From NCBI RefSeq assembly GCF_000295095.1, contig NZ_JH806632.1:446450-510449 (forward strand): DNA of 64,000 bases, in the 5' to 3' direction. Position numbers and translations under genes: made by a program. This document shows positions 10,681 to 21,721 of the stretch, piece after piece. Position 1 is the stretch's first letter; every line of letters starts with the position of its first letter. Source of the stretch: Actinomyces timonensis DSM 23838. Lineage in GTDB: Bacteria > Actinomycetota > Actinomycetes > Actinomycetales > Actinomycetaceae. Under the pieces are notes generated by a model. The model saw only the letters and a program-made list of their open reading frames with translations, was not told the DNA's origin and did not search any database.

Positions 10681-10717
10681 CGCTGGGGCGGCCACCTGTG
10701 CGGTGGCCGTCCCAGCG
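10681..10717 (-). terminator. Hairpin terminator after the sdh operon
   Basis: A 16-bp stem with one mismatch (10681-10696 with 10702-10717, loop TGTGC) lies about 60 bases past the sdhB stop and just upstream of the tsaD start, separating the two transcription units. Confidence 0.7.
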
Positions 10718-10774
10718 GCAAGGCGCGTGCGCGCCGTCATCCCCCGTGCCCGGGAGGCGGAACTCAGTGCGATC

Positions 10775-11541
10775 TCAGTGAGCCTTCTGGCCCTTCCACA
10801 GCGCGTGGCCGAGGTCGCGGTTGAGGCGCGAGATGACCTCGATCGGCACGGACTTGGGGCACACCGCGGCGCACTCGCCAATATTCGTGCAGCCGCCGAA
10901 GCCCTCGGCGTCGTGCTGGTTGAGCATGGAGACCACGCGGGCGAGGCGCTCGGGCTGGCCCTGCGGGAGCAGGCCCAGGTGCGAGATCTTCGCGCCGGTG
11001 AACAGCATGGCGGAGGCGTTCGGGCAGGCGGCCACGCAGGCGCCGCAGCCGATGCAGGCGGCGGCCTCGAAGGCGGCGTCGGCCTTCTCCTTCGTCACCG
11101 GCACTGAGTGCGCCTCGGGGGCGCCGCCGGTGTTGACCGAGATGTAGCCGCCGGCCTGGACAATGCGGTCCAGGGCGGAGCGGTCCACCATGAGGTCCTT
11201 GAGGATCGGGAAGCCCGTCGAGCGCCAGGGCTCGATGGTGATCGTGGAGCCGTCCTTGAAGGAGGGGTCCTCGGCCAGGTGGCGCATGTGCAACTGGCAG
11301 GTGGTGGAGCGGATGGGCCCGTGGGCCTGCCCGTTGATGACGACGCCGCACTGGCCGCAGATGCCCTCGCGGCAGTCGGAGTCGAAGGCCACGGGGTCCT
11401 TGCCCTCGGCGAAGAGCTGCTCGTTGAGCAGGTCGAGGACCTCGAGGAAGCTCATGTGCTCCTCGATGCCGGTCATCGAGTACTCCTCGAAGTGGCCCTT
11501 GGCGCTCGTGTTCTTCTGGCGCCAGATCTTCAGCTTGATGT

Positions 11542-11545
<4 letters not shown>
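10775..11545 (-). CDS. sdhB: Succinate dehydrogenase / fumarate reductase iron-sulfur subunit
   Basis: Electron-transfer subunit of complex II, passing electrons from the flavoprotein to the membrane quinone site. All three clusters are visible: [2Fe-2S] ligands C58, C63, C66 and C83; [4Fe-4S] in [13 protein letters not shown] (C164, C167, C170, C174); and the third cluster in [14 protein letters not shown] (C219, C225, C229). It starts at a GTG whose first bases overlap the sdhA stop codon (GTGA), so translation is coupled. The length is 256 residues. It is the last gene of sdhC-sdhA-sdhB. Confidence 0.96.
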
Positions 11546-13575
<2,030 letters not shown>

Positions 13576-13580
13576 GTCTT

Positions 13581-14363
13581 TCACTTACCCATCCAGTTGA
13601 TGCCCGCGTTCGCGGCCTCGACGGCGTACTTCGCGGCGTCCATGGGCTCAGGGGTGAGGCCCAGGAGAATCGCGGTGGGCACGCACATGAAGGCGAAGAA
13701 GAGGCCGAAGGCGACGATGAACGCGATGAGGCGGACGAAGGGGATGACGTTGCCGCGGATCGCCCCGAGGGTCTGCAGGGCGGACCACACGCCGTGCCAC
13801 ACGTGCAGGCACAGGGCGGCCAGGGCCACCGCGTAGATGAGCCAGACCCACCACAGCTGGAAGCCGTAGTACATGTTCATGTAGGCGCGGCCGTGCTCGT
13901 AGTGCCCGCCGGGCGTCAGGTGGAGAGTGGTGAACTGGAGGATGTGCCAGACGAGGAACAGCAGGAGGATGACGCCGCCCCAGCGCATGGTGCGCATGGC
14001 GTAGCGGGAGGCGAAGTAGTCCGCGTTGGACTTCTTCACCGCGTAGGCGTCGTTGCCGCGGGCCTTCTTGTTGCGGATCCACAGGTGGAAGGCGCTGCCG
14101 GCGTGGGCGGCGAGGCACACGAGGAGGGCCACGCGCAGGATCCACAGGAAGCCGCTGAAGGGCAGGATCGGGACGAGCAGCTCGCGCAGGAAGTACGCGT
14201 AGTGGTCGTAGGCGATCTCACCCTCGAAGTAGTGAGTGTTGCCGTAGGCGTGGAACAGGACGAAGAACAGGAACACGAGGCCTGAGACCGCCATCATGCG
14301 CTTCATGAAGACGGTCGTCGTCAACGCGCTCCGCTTCTTGGAGGGAACAGTCGCTTTGGTCAC
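13581..14363 (-). CDS. sdhC: Succinate dehydrogenase cytochrome b558-type membrane subunit
   Basis: Single membrane anchor with five predicted helices that binds two haems b and the quinone; no sdhD is needed or present. Candidate haem-ligand histidines lie in [26 protein letters not shown] and CLHVWHG. It starts at a GTG (14363), the first gene of sdhC-sdhA-sdhB. The 254 bases upstream should hold the operon promoter, but I see no convincing -35/-10 pair there. The length is 260 residues. Confidence 0.93.
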   Translation of the reverse strand: MTKATVPSKKRSALTTTVFMKRMMAVSGLVFLFFVLFHAYGNTHYFEGEIAYDHYAYFLRELLVPILPFSGFLWILRVALLVCLAAHAGSAFHLWIRNKKARGNDAYAVKKSNADYFASRYAMRTMRWGGVILLLFLVWHILQFTTLHLTPGGHYEHGRAYMNMYYGFQLWWVWLIYAVALAALCLHVWHGVWSALQTLGAIRGNVIPFVRLIAFIVAFGLFFAFMCVPTAILLGLTPEPMDAAKYAVEAANAGINWMGK

Positions 14364-14617
14364 GCGGCGAGCCTACGGATCCCTCGCCGCCGATGTTCGG
14401 GACCCTTGGACCCAGAACGTCAGATAACCCGCCCGACCCCGCGTTTCCAGGCAAAACTCTGGACATTTCGCCGTCGCGCGCTGCTGGCAGGCCCATGGGG
14501 TGAGGCCCGGACAGCACTAGATCAGCCCGGCATTTCGTCACACCCATGTATAGGAAATAGTGATGGAGGTCCTATTCGACGGCGCCCCGAGGTGCCTGGG
14601 AGGGCTGTTCGGGCCGG

Positions 14618-15241
14618 TCAGACAGCCTCCGAGCCCACGGGCCCGACGCCGCTGGCGCGCGCGGTCCCGGGGAGCGCCAGTCGCATGACGACGGCGTCCT
14701 CGGTGGGGGCGGAGTAGTAACGGCGGCGCCTGCCGATCGGCTCGAAGCCGCGTGCGAGGTAGAGCGCCTGGGCGGGCTCGTTGGAGGCGCGGACCTCCAG
14801 AAGGATGGCGCCACAGCCGGCCTCCCGCGCCTGCGCGATGAGGTGATCGAGCATGAGGCGGGCCAGGCCGCGGCGCCGGGCGCGCGCCGCCGTGGCGATG
14901 GTGAGGAGGTCGGCGTCCCCCCGGCCGTCGCCGAACCAGAGCCCCGCGTAGCCGAGGATCGCGCGGCCGCCATCGGCACCGCCAGCGCCGCCAGCGCCAT
15001 CAGCCCCATCGGAATCATGAGCGCCCTCGCCCTCAGCATTCTCGCTCTCGACGACGACGTAGCGGCGGTCGGCCCCCTCCCCCTGGCTGGCCGCGAGCTC
15101 GGCGCCCAGCAGCGCCGGGCTCCACGCCTCACCCCCGAAGAGCTCGGCCTCGAGGGCGGCGACGACGTCGAGATCATCGGCGCGCATCTCGCGCAGGCGC
15201 GCTGGCGGGCAGGCGGGGGGCTCCGCGGGCTCGGTGCGCAT
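14618..15241 (-). CDS. rimI: Ribosomal protein S18-alanine N-acetyltransferase RimI-like
   Basis: GNAT-fold acetyltransferase, expected to acetylate the N-terminus of ribosomal protein S18. The acetyl-CoA-binding loop is ARARRRGLARLMLDHLI, followed by the family segment GCGAILLEVRASNEPAQALY and GFEPIGRRRRYY. A G/A/D-rich insert of about 20 residues (around 75-92) interrupts the fold before the central strand, which is odd for RimI. It starts 17 bases past tsaB and is clearly co-transcribed with it. Members of this position in actinobacteria may act on other targets, so substrate is inference. Confidence 0.88.
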   Translation of the reverse strand: MRTEPAEPPACPPARLREMRADDLDVVAALEAELFGGEAWSPALLGAELAASQGEGADRRYVVVESENAEGEGAHDSDGADGAGGAGGADGGRAILGYAGLWFGDGRGDADLLTIATAARARRRGLARLMLDHLIAQAREAGCGAILLEVRASNEPAQALYLARGFEPIGRRRRYYSAPTEDAVVMRLALPGTARASGVGPVGSEAV

Positions 15242-15258
15242 GAGGGCCTCGGCCGCCC

Positions 15259-16005
15259 TCAGCCCGCGAGGGCGCGCTTGCGGCCCGCGGGCATCTGCAC
15301 GTCCGCCAGGCGCAGGTAGAGGGGCTCGGTGGCGAGCTCCTCACCCCGGGCCAGGCGGGCCAGGGCGATGCGCACCTGCGCCTCGGCGCTGCCCGAGGCG
15401 GGGGCCAGCACGGGGCGGCCATCCGCGATCTCGGGGTAGAGGACGCATCCCGATCCGGCGGGGACTGCGTCAGGGCCGAGGCCCGCCAGGCGCTCGGCGG
15501 CGGCGAGCGGGGTCGTGACCGCTGGCGCGGAGAGAGCCTCGACGTCGTCGGCACCCCGAGCGCGGTAGGCGGCGCAGTAGACCTCCTTGCGGCGCGCGTC
15601 CGTGGCCACGAGGATGGTCGCGGCCTCGGCCGCCTCCCGCCCGCGCTCGGCGGTGAGCTCGTCGAGGGCCAGGCGGGCGACGGCGTCGAGACTCGGCACC
15701 CCATGCGCGGGGATCGAGCGGGCGCGGGAGAGGGCCCGGGCGGTGACGAGGCCGGCGCGCAGGCCGGTGAAGGGCGCGGGGCCGGTGGCGGCCACGACGG
15801 CGTCGAGCGGGACGTCATCGGAGGGGGCGGCGAGGGCGGTGGCGAGCATCGGCCCGAGCGACTCGGCGTGACGACGGGAGTCCTGGAGCGCTTGGGCGGA
15901 CAGGATCTCCAGGGGGCGCCGGACGCCGTCGGCGGAGACGCCGGGCTCGGCGTCGCACAGGAGGAGCTGGGTGCCGAGGGAGGAGTCGATGGAGAGGATG
16001 CGCAC
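15259..16005 (-). CDS. tsaB: t6A biosynthesis protein TsaB
   Basis: Inactive ASKHA-fold partner that scaffolds the TsaB-TsaD-TsaE complex for tRNA t6A37 formation. The N-terminal MRILSIDSSLGTQLLLCD and the central VAATGPAPFTGLRAGLVTARAL are the family signatures. The length is 248 residues. It lies between the unknown membrane protein gene and rimI, in the usual actinobacterial order tsaE-tsaB-rimI-tsaD, broken here by one gene before it and the sdh operon after rimI. Confidence 0.93.
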   Translation of the reverse strand: MRILSIDSSLGTQLLLCDAEPGVSADGVRRPLEILSAQALQDSRRHAESLGPMLATALAAPSDDVPLDAVVAATGPAPFTGLRAGLVTARALSRARSIPAHGVPSLDAVARLALDELTAERGREAAEAATILVATDARRKEVYCAAYRARGADDVEALSAPAVTTPLAAAERLAGLGPDAVPAGSGCVLYPEIADGRPVLAPASGSAEAQVRIALARLARGEELATEPLYLRLADVQMPAGRKRALAG

Positions 16006-16029
16006 GGGGGGAGCCTATCCCGGCGCGGG

Positions 16030-17076
16030 TCAGGGCTGCTCGGGCGTCCTGGCCATCTCGGGGGTCTTGGCGTCCTCAGCAGAGCCCTCGCCACGCTTGG
16101 GAGCCTGGTCCGGGCGGGCGACCTCAGCCGTCCTCCAGCGCCGGGGCTTGGCCGGGGGCCTCGTGGGCGCGAGGACCCGCCGCTCCCGGCGCACCGTGAT
16201 GACGATGAGGAGCAGGCCGAGGCCGACGGCGGCGGCCACCTCCGCCTGCTGGTCCGAGCTGAGCACCGAGTCCTCGCCCTTGCTGCCCACGGCGGGGGCG
16301 GGGGTGGTGCCGTGGGAGCGCTGGAGGATGACGGCGGAGTAGTCGTCCAGGGAGATGGGGCCGGCGAGCATCTCCTGGGCACCATGGGAGGCGGCCCGGG
16401 CTTGGCCGCCCGAGACCACGTACCAGTCGGTGGACTGCCCGAGGACGATGACGGTCCCCTGGGCTCCCGAGGGGGATGCCGAGCCCGTGGAGGTGGGCGA
16501 GGGACTGGCCGACGGCGTTCGCGCCGTGGGTGGCGCCTGGGTGCTGCCGGGGGCTGAGGCCTGGGGGGAGGCGGTCTCCAGGAGGGCGGCGGCGAGGAGC
16601 TCGTCCTCGACGGGGGCGCCCTGGGCCGTGGAGTCGGCGACGACGACGGCGATCGCGCCGATGGGGTCGCCGTCGGCCAGGACGGGCGCGACCCAGAGGG
16701 CGGCCGCGGGGAGAGGAGCCTCCGGGGCGCTGCCGTCGAGGAAGCCGGTGGACCAGCGGTGGACCTGGGCGGGCTGGCCAAGCGTCGTGGAGGCCCCGCT
16801 CGCCGCCATGCCGGAGGCGAGCGACGACCCCTGGTCCTGGAGCCACGCGCGCGCGATGGCCTCGTCCCCGGGGGCGGGATCGGCGGCGGCGTGCAGGTCG
16901 GGGATCGTGGAGGATGAGGCGGGGGCCGTGGGTGTCGTGGAGCGCGCGGGTGAGGCGGCGGCGCTGGGGGCGATGAGGAGCCGGGCGGCTGCGAGCGGCG
17001 CGAGCATCATGAGCACGACGACGAGCGCCGGGATCACGGGGCGCGCCGGGAGGCGGCGGGGGGCCGTGCGCATCAT
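16030..17076 (-). CDS. Uncharacterised two-helix membrane protein inside the t6A operon
   Basis: I do not recognise a family. The 348 residues show one N-terminal membrane helix (about 13-33), a long extracytoplasmic region, a second helix (about 278-294) followed by RRERR, and a 50-residue basic then acidic cytoplasmic tail. The extracytoplasmic part has a possible globular section (residues about 70-175), then a P/S/T-rich linker (TARTPSASPSPTSTGSASPS) and a short folded part (VIVLGQSTDWYVV). The ATG overlaps the tsaE stop codon by four bases (ATGA) and tsaB follows 24 bases later, so it is part of the operon. The topology suggests an envelope function unrelated to t6A; this is inference. 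Confidence 0.75.
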   Translation of the reverse strand: MMRTAPRRLPARPVIPALVVVLMMLAPLAAARLLIAPSAAASPARSTTPTAPASSSTIPDLHAAADPAPGDEAIARAWLQDQGSSLASGMAASGASTTLGQPAQVHRWSTGFLDGSAPEAPLPAAALWVAPVLADGDPIGAIAVVVADSTAQGAPVEDELLAAALLETASPQASAPGSTQAPPTARTPSASPSPTSTGSASPSGAQGTVIVLGQSTDWYVVSGGQARAASHGAQEMLAGPISLDDYSAVILQRSHGTTPAPAVGSKGEDSVLSSDQQAEVAAAVGLGLLLIVITVRRERRVLAPTRPPAKPRRWRTAEVARPDQAPKRGEGSAEDAKTPEMARTPEQP

Positions 17077-17669
17077 CCGGCCAGCGCGCTGAGATCCACG
17101 CCGGCCCAGCGCCGCCCGTGGGCGCGGATCGTGATGGCGCGGCGCCCGTCGTCGACGCCATCGAGGTCGAGGGCCGGGCGGGCCGCGGGGTCGGCGTCGC
17201 CAGGTGCGGAGGCGCCGTCGTCACGAGTCGCGGGATCGGCGCCGCCGGCCGCGGGGAGCCCGCCGTGGGGGCGGTCCACGGAGATCTCGAGGCGGTCCTC
17301 GGCGAGGCCCTCGACCTTGTCCTGGCCCCATTCGACGAGGGTGACGGAGCGCTCAATGGAGGAGTCGAGGTCGAGGGCGTCGACCTCCTCGAGGCTGGTG
17401 AGGCGGTACGCGTCGACGTGGATGAGGTCCGGCCCGTCCCCAAGGGCGGGGTGGGCGCGGGCGATGATGAAGGTGGGCGAGGAGACGCGGCCGCGCACAT
17501 CCATGGCGGCGCCGATCCCTTGGGCGAGGGTGGTCTTGCCCGCGCCGAGCCCACCGGTGAGGAGCACGAGGTCACCGGAGCGGAGCAGGGCCGCGAGGCG
17601 CGCGCCGAGGGCGCGGGTGGACTCCGCCCCGGTCGTCTCGACGACGATCTGGCTCAGGGTGTGGAACAT
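17073..17669 (-). CDS. tsaE: t6A biosynthesis ATPase TsaE
   Basis: P-loop ATPase needed to reset the TsaB-TsaD complex during t6A synthesis. The Walker A motif GGLGAGKTT is at residues 39-47, and SSPTFIIARAH and LVEWGQDKV are family signatures. The C-terminal third carries a low-complexity insert of about 35 residues rich in P, A, G and D, so the 198-residue length exceeds the usual 150-160. It sits 29 bases downstream of alr and overlaps the next gene by four bases. Confidence 0.93.
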   Translation of the reverse strand: MFHTLSQIVVETTGAESTRALGARLAALLRSGDLVLLTGGLGAGKTTLAQGIGAAMDVRGRVSSPTFIIARAHPALGDGPDLIHVDAYRLTSLEEVDALDLDSSIERSVTLVEWGQDKVEGLAEDRLEISVDRPHGGLPAAGGADPATRDDGASAPGDADPAARPALDLDGVDDGRRAITIRAHGRRWAGVDLSALAG

Positions 17670-17698
17670 CGCGACTCCTCTCGGCTGGAAGCGGCGGT

Positions 17699-19051
17699 TC
17701 AGACTCTATCCTCCCAGCCAACTCCCAGATAAACGCGCGGGACCCGCGCGCCAAGGCGGGTGACGATCTCATAGTTGATCGTTCCGCACACGGCGGCCCA
17801 CTCGTCCGCCGTCGGGATGCCCGCGGGATCAGCGCCGTCGCCCCACAGCACGGCGGTGTCGCCGGCCCGAGCGCCGGGGGCGGGGGCGCTGGAGCCGCCG
17901 GGGGCGGGGGCGCCAGAGCCGCCGGGAGCGGCGGGCCCGAGGTCGATGACCATCTGGTCCATGCACACCCGGCCGACGATCCGGGCGTGGACCGGGGCGG
18001 GGGCGGCATCGCCGCCTCCACCCTGGGAGGGGATCACCGTGACGGGGGCGCCGGAGGCGGAGCGGGGAATGCCATCGGCGTAGCCGAGGGGGACGAGGCC
18101 CACCCACCGGTCCGTGGGCGCGGTCCAGGTTCCGCCATAGGAGACCGCTTGGCCGGCGGGGATGCGCTTGACGAGGGTGAGGGGCGCCTCCAGGCGCATG
18201 GCGGGGCGAAGCCCGAGCCCGGCGCTGGTGGCCACGGTGGGATCGGGCGAGAGCCCGTAGAGCCCGATGCCGGCGCGCACGAGGTCGAGGCGCGCGTCGG
18301 GGTGCCAGAGCAACCCGCCGGTGGCGGCGAGGTGGCGGACGACGGGCGTCAGGCCGGCGGAGGCGACGGCGTCGGCGGCGGCGTGGAAGCGGGCGAGGTG
18401 GTCCTCGGTGGAGCCGGAGTCGGGCTCGTCGGCGCGGGAGAGGTGGGACCACAGGCCGACGACGGCGAGGCTCCCGGCGCGCTCGGCGCCAGCGAGCTCG
18501 GCGGCCAGCGCGGGGAGCTCGTTGTCGGTCGCGCCGGCGCGGGACATGCCGGTGTCGGCCTTGAGATGGACGCGGGCGGCGCGGCCCTCGGCCTCGGCCG
18601 CCGCGGCGATGGCGCGGGCCTGGTCGATGGTGGACACGGAGAGGTCGAGGTCGGCGGCGATCGCGGCGCGCAGCGGGGAGCCGGGGGCGGCGGCGCGCTC
18701 GGGAGTGAGGACGGGGGCGAGCCAGGTGAGGACGCGCGGCGCCGTCGGGGTCGGAAGCGCGCGGGCCTCGGGAGCGGGCCGGGCGATGCCGGCGGCGTCG
18801 AGCAGGGAGCGCAGGTGGAGGGCCTCGGCGAGCTGGGCGACGCCGAGCCAGGTGGCGCCGGCGCCCAGGCAGGCGCGGGCGACGGGCTCCAGGCCGTGCC
18901 CGTAGGCGTCCGCTTTGACGACGGCCATCCACGGGGTGCCGGCAGCCTGGGCAAGAACCGCGGCGTTGTGGGCGATGGCGCCGAGGTCGATGACGGCCCG
19001 GGAGGTGGTGGCGGGGGTCGGCTGCGGGGCAGAAGGTGTTGTCGCGCTCAC
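17699..19051 (-). CDS. alr: Alanine racemase
   Basis: PLP enzyme that makes D-alanine for peptidoglycan. The PLP lysine K46 is in VVKADAYGHG; the second-subunit tyrosine region AVSYGGTW and the CMDQMVIDL strand are present. A repetitive insert of P, G, S and A (two near copies of PGGSGAPA-like units) follows CMDQMVIDLGPAA and is absent from typical Alr, giving 450 residues against the usual 370. The GTG at 19051 is chosen as start with GGGAG upstream. It is the first gene of the run alr-tsaE-(membrane protein)-tsaB-rimI. Confidence 0.93.
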   Translation of the reverse strand: MSATTPSAPQPTPATTSRAVIDLGAIAHNAAVLAQAAGTPWMAVVKADAYGHGLEPVARACLGAGATWLGVAQLAEALHLRSLLDAAGIARPAPEARALPTPTAPRVLTWLAPVLTPERAAAPGSPLRAAIAADLDLSVSTIDQARAIAAAAEAEGRAARVHLKADTGMSRAGATDNELPALAAELAGAERAGSLAVVGLWSHLSRADEPDSGSTEDHLARFHAAADAVASAGLTPVVRHLAATGGLLWHPDARLDLVRAGIGLYGLSPDPTVATSAGLGLRPAMRLEAPLTLVKRIPAGQAVSYGGTWTAPTDRWVGLVPLGYADGIPRSASGAPVTVIPSQGGGGDAAPAPVHARIVGRVCMDQMVIDLGPAAPGGSGAPAPGGSSAPAPGARAGDTAVLWGDGADPAGIPTADEWAAVCGTINYEIVTRLGARVPRVYLGVGWEDRV

Positions 19052-19101
19052 GCGGTGATTCTCCCACTCCTCCCCCACCCCCACCCATCACCCCCTCTTA
19101 T

Positions 19102-19187
19102 AACCGAGACCGGGCGAACAGCACGGCGAAACCGGGCGGTTTTCCACAGATCAGAATCTCGCCGTGCTGATCGCCCGGTCTCGCATA
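19102..19187. repeat. Dispersed palindromic repeat, near-complete copy (R2)
   Basis: Same structure as the copy at 9489-9575. The arms at 19109-19129 and 19159-19179 differ by one base, the interior has TTTTCCACA (19140-19148), and the element is flanked by TTATAA on one side and ATATAGGGG on the other. It is intergenic between the nnr gene and alr, both on the minus strand. Confidence 0.85.
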
Positions 19188-19197
19188 TAGGGGCGGG

Positions 19198-20928
19198 CTA
19201 TTTCTTGGTGGTGCGCGGGGTGGGGAGGGCTCGGGCGCGGAGGCGCTGACGGGCCTGGGGAAGATGCTCGGCGACATCCATGGCGGCGATGGGATGTCCC
19301 TCCTTCCCCCGCGCCTCCCCACTGGCCAGGCGGCCGGCGTCGGCGTGGAGGCGCACAGCCACGGCGGCCGCGAGCGCGATCGCGTCCCCGAGGGCCAGGC
19401 CGCTGACCGCGCCAATACCCCGCTCGTCATGCTCGCCGCCCCCGCCACGCGCGCCCTCACGATCCGCGCGCACGGCCGCGAGCACCGCGCCGAGGGCGCC
19501 GGAGAGGACGTCCCCGCTGCCCGCGGTCGCCAACCAGCCCGGGCCAGAGCCCAGCGAGAGGAGGGGCGCGCCGTCGGGACGGGCGATGAGCACCGGCGTG
19601 CCTTTGAGGACAACGGTCGCACCGGTCTCCTCGGCGAGCCCCCGCACGGCGGATGCGGGCGCTGCCTCGACCTCCTCTCGCGTCGTCGGCTGCCCGAGGC
19701 CGGCGAGGAGCGCGGCGGCCTCGCCCGCGTGCGGTGTGAGGACGTGCTCGGGACCGCAGGCGAGCCCTTCGGCGGCAAGGCCGGGCAGGAGCGGGAGGGC
19801 CCCGGCGTCGATGACCGCCCACTGGCCCTCATCCCTCCCTTGCCGCAGCGCGGCGCGCAGGGCCTCGCGCAGTTCCTCGGCGCGGGGCTCGTCGGCGGGG
19901 TCGGTTCCGGGGCCGACGACGATCGCCTGGCAGCGCCCTGGCGCGGGGACCGCCTCGGGGCGGGAGGCGAGGACGAGGTCGGTGGCCCGCCGGGGGGCCA
20001 GGATGCGCGCCATGCCGGTTCCGGCGCGGATGGCGCCGCTGACGGCGAGGACCGCGGCGCCGGGGTAGGCGTCGCTCCCGGCGTGGATGCCGACGACGCC
20101 GCGCGTGTACTTGTGGTCGGTGGCGCCGGGGACGCGGAGGAGCGGGGCGAGCCGGGCGGGGTCGGGGGCGATGGCGAGCGGCGCGCCGTCTGTGGGGACC
20201 GGCAGCCCGAGGTCGACGACGTCGACTCTCCCGTTCAGGGGCGCTGCGGGCGGGAGGAGGTGGGCCCCGCGCGGGCAGGTGAAGGTGACGGTGCGGTCGG
20301 CGGCGAGGACGGGGCCGGGCAGGGCGCCGTCGTCGACGCCCACGCCGGAGGGGATGTCGACGGCGAGGACGCGGAAGCCCCGCTCGCCAGGCGGGCCCGC
20401 GGCGATGAGGGGGGCGAGGAGCGCCGCGGCGCGAGGACGCAGGGGCCCGCTGGCACCGATGCCGGTGAGGCCGTCGATAACGAGGTCGAGGCGGGCGGCC
20501 TCGGCAGCAGGCTCAGCGGCTGGCCCATCCGCGATCACCACCCCAGCGGCGCGGGCTTCGGCCAGCGCGTCCGCGTGGGGGTGGTCGGTGGCCAGGCGCG
20601 CCTCCACCGTGGCGCCGCGGCGGGCCAGGATGGCCGCGGCGAGGAGGGCATCGCCGCCGTTGTTCCCACCTCCCGCGAGCACGAGGACCTGTCCTTCGGC
20701 GACGGCGCCGGAGGCCTCCCACAACTCGGCGAGGGCGGCGGTGGCGAGGGCCTGGGCGGCGCGGCGCATGTACTGGTCAGTGCCCGCGGTCAGGGGTTCC
20801 TCGGCCCGCGCGATGGCGCGGGCGGCATAGGCGGTGCGGGCCGCGAGGGCGGGGGTGCCGGCGGCCACTGCGGCCCCAGCGGGCCTTGCGGCTCCGGTGG
20901 CGCGGGCCCTGTTCCTAGCGGTGGTCAT
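19198..20928 (-). CDS. nnr: Bifunctional NAD(P)H-hydrate epimerase / ADP-dependent dehydratase
   Basis: Repairs hydrated NAD(P)H: the N-terminal YjeF-type domain (epimerase; AGGGNNGGDALLAA, then DIPSGVGVDDG) and the C-terminal ribokinase-like dehydratase domain (LTPHAGEAAALL, TVVLKGTPVL, ATAGSGDVLSG) are fused in 576 residues. The ATG at 20928 fits the start of the epimerase domain; the frame is open 128 codons further upstream but that overlaps the preceding gene. It is the gene upstream of alr on the same strand, as in many actinobacteria, with the repeat R2 in the gap. Confidence 0.92.
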   Translation of the reverse strand: MTTARNRARATGAARPAGAAVAAGTPALAARTAYAARAIARAEEPLTAGTDQYMRRAAQALATAALAELWEASGAVAEGQVLVLAGGGNNGGDALLAAAILARRGATVEARLATDHPHADALAEARAAGVVIADGPAAEPAAEAARLDLVIDGLTGIGASGPLRPRAAALLAPLIAAGPPGERGFRVLAVDIPSGVGVDDGALPGPVLAADRTVTFTCPRGAHLLPPAAPLNGRVDVVDLGLPVPTDGAPLAIAPDPARLAPLLRVPGATDHKYTRGVVGIHAGSDAYPGAAVLAVSGAIRAGTGMARILAPRRATDLVLASRPEAVPAPGRCQAIVVGPGTDPADEPRAEELREALRAALRQGRDEGQWAVIDAGALPLLPGLAAEGLACGPEHVLTPHAGEAAALLAGLGQPTTREEVEAAPASAVRGLAEETGATVVLKGTPVLIARPDGAPLLSLGSGPGWLATAGSGDVLSGALGAVLAAVRADREGARGGGGEHDERGIGAVSGLALGDAIALAAAVAVRLHADAGRLASGEARGKEGHPIAAMDVAEHLPQARQRLRARALPTPRTTKK

Positions 20929-21037
20929 GGCACCATCCTCGCTCCCAACAGTCCGCAGAACCAGGGGTTTGGGCGTCGAGATCCCGGCTGCGGGGCGGGG
21001 CAACCGCGGCAGCTGGGAGACAGCGGCGCCGTCCGGC

Positions 21038-21721
21038 TCACTCCTCGTCGTCGACGGCGCGGGGGCGCAGCCAGATCGTGAGGGTGGCGACGCCGGTGAG
21101 CGCCAGGGCCCCAGTTCCTGCCAGGGCGTCGTCGACGGTCGCCATGACCCAGGCCCACCAGTAGGCGACCCCGTCGTGCTCGATGCCGAGCAGCCAGTTG
21201 GCCATGACACCGAAGATGACGAGCATGCCCGCGGCTCGGGGACCGGTGAGTGGAGCGAGCCCGATACCGGTCGCCGCGAGGAGCAGGGTGTTGCGGGCGA
21301 ATGTGGGCACACCGAGCGCCCAGGCGAGCGCGCAGGTCGGGATGAGGAGGACGGCGACGCCGAGCACGAGGATGCCGAGGACGCGGGGCCTGCCGCGCGC
21401 GGAGACGATCTCGCGCTCGCCGATGCGCCCGGCGGCCGCCATGATGGCGAGCGCGGGGATGGTGGGGATGATGTTGGTGACGACGGCGCGCACGTTGAGT
21501 CGCCCGGGGATGGGCAGGGGCTCCTTGGTCATGACGGCGCAGAGGAGCACGCCGACGGCGCAGGCGGCGGCGATCTGCGGAAGGAGGAGGTAGCGCAGGG
21601 CGGCGAGCCGCGGACGCGCGCGGTAGGCGTCGGGCAGCCGGTGGCGGGGAGCGTTGTGGTGGGAGCGCCTTGCGGGGCGCCCCAGAGCGGGCGCCGCCCC
21701 GCCCCGGCGCGCTCGGCTCAT
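21038..21721 (-). CDS. Uncharacterised polytopic membrane protein
   Basis: I do not recognise a family. A basic N-terminal region of about 45 residues is followed by around six hydrophobic segments (starting at LRYLLLPQIAAACAVGVLLC and ending at GALALTGVATLTIWL) in 227 residues, closing with an acidic VDDEE. The ATG at 21721 has AGAGGGG upstream and overlaps the stop of a short upstream frame by four bases (ATGA). It lies beside a damaged ABC transporter region and could have been its permease or an accessory protein; nothing in the sequence proves that. Confidence 0.65.
   Translation of the reverse strand: MSRARRGGAAPALGRPARRSHHNAPRHRLPDAYRARPRLAALRYLLLPQIAAACAVGVLLCAVMTKEPLPIPGRLNVRAVVTNIIPTIPALAIMAAAGRIGEREIVSARGRPRVLGILVLGVAVLLIPTCALAWALGVPTFARNTLLLAATGIGLAPLTGPRAAGMLVIFGVMANWLLGIEHDGVAYWWAWVMATVDDALAGTGALALTGVATLTIWLRPRAVDDEE

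Noticed and set aside
14364-14617. Gap upstream of sdhC examined for a tRNA gene or riboswitch
   Set aside because: No cloverleaf arms or known aptamer core could be drawn; it is probably just a promoter region.
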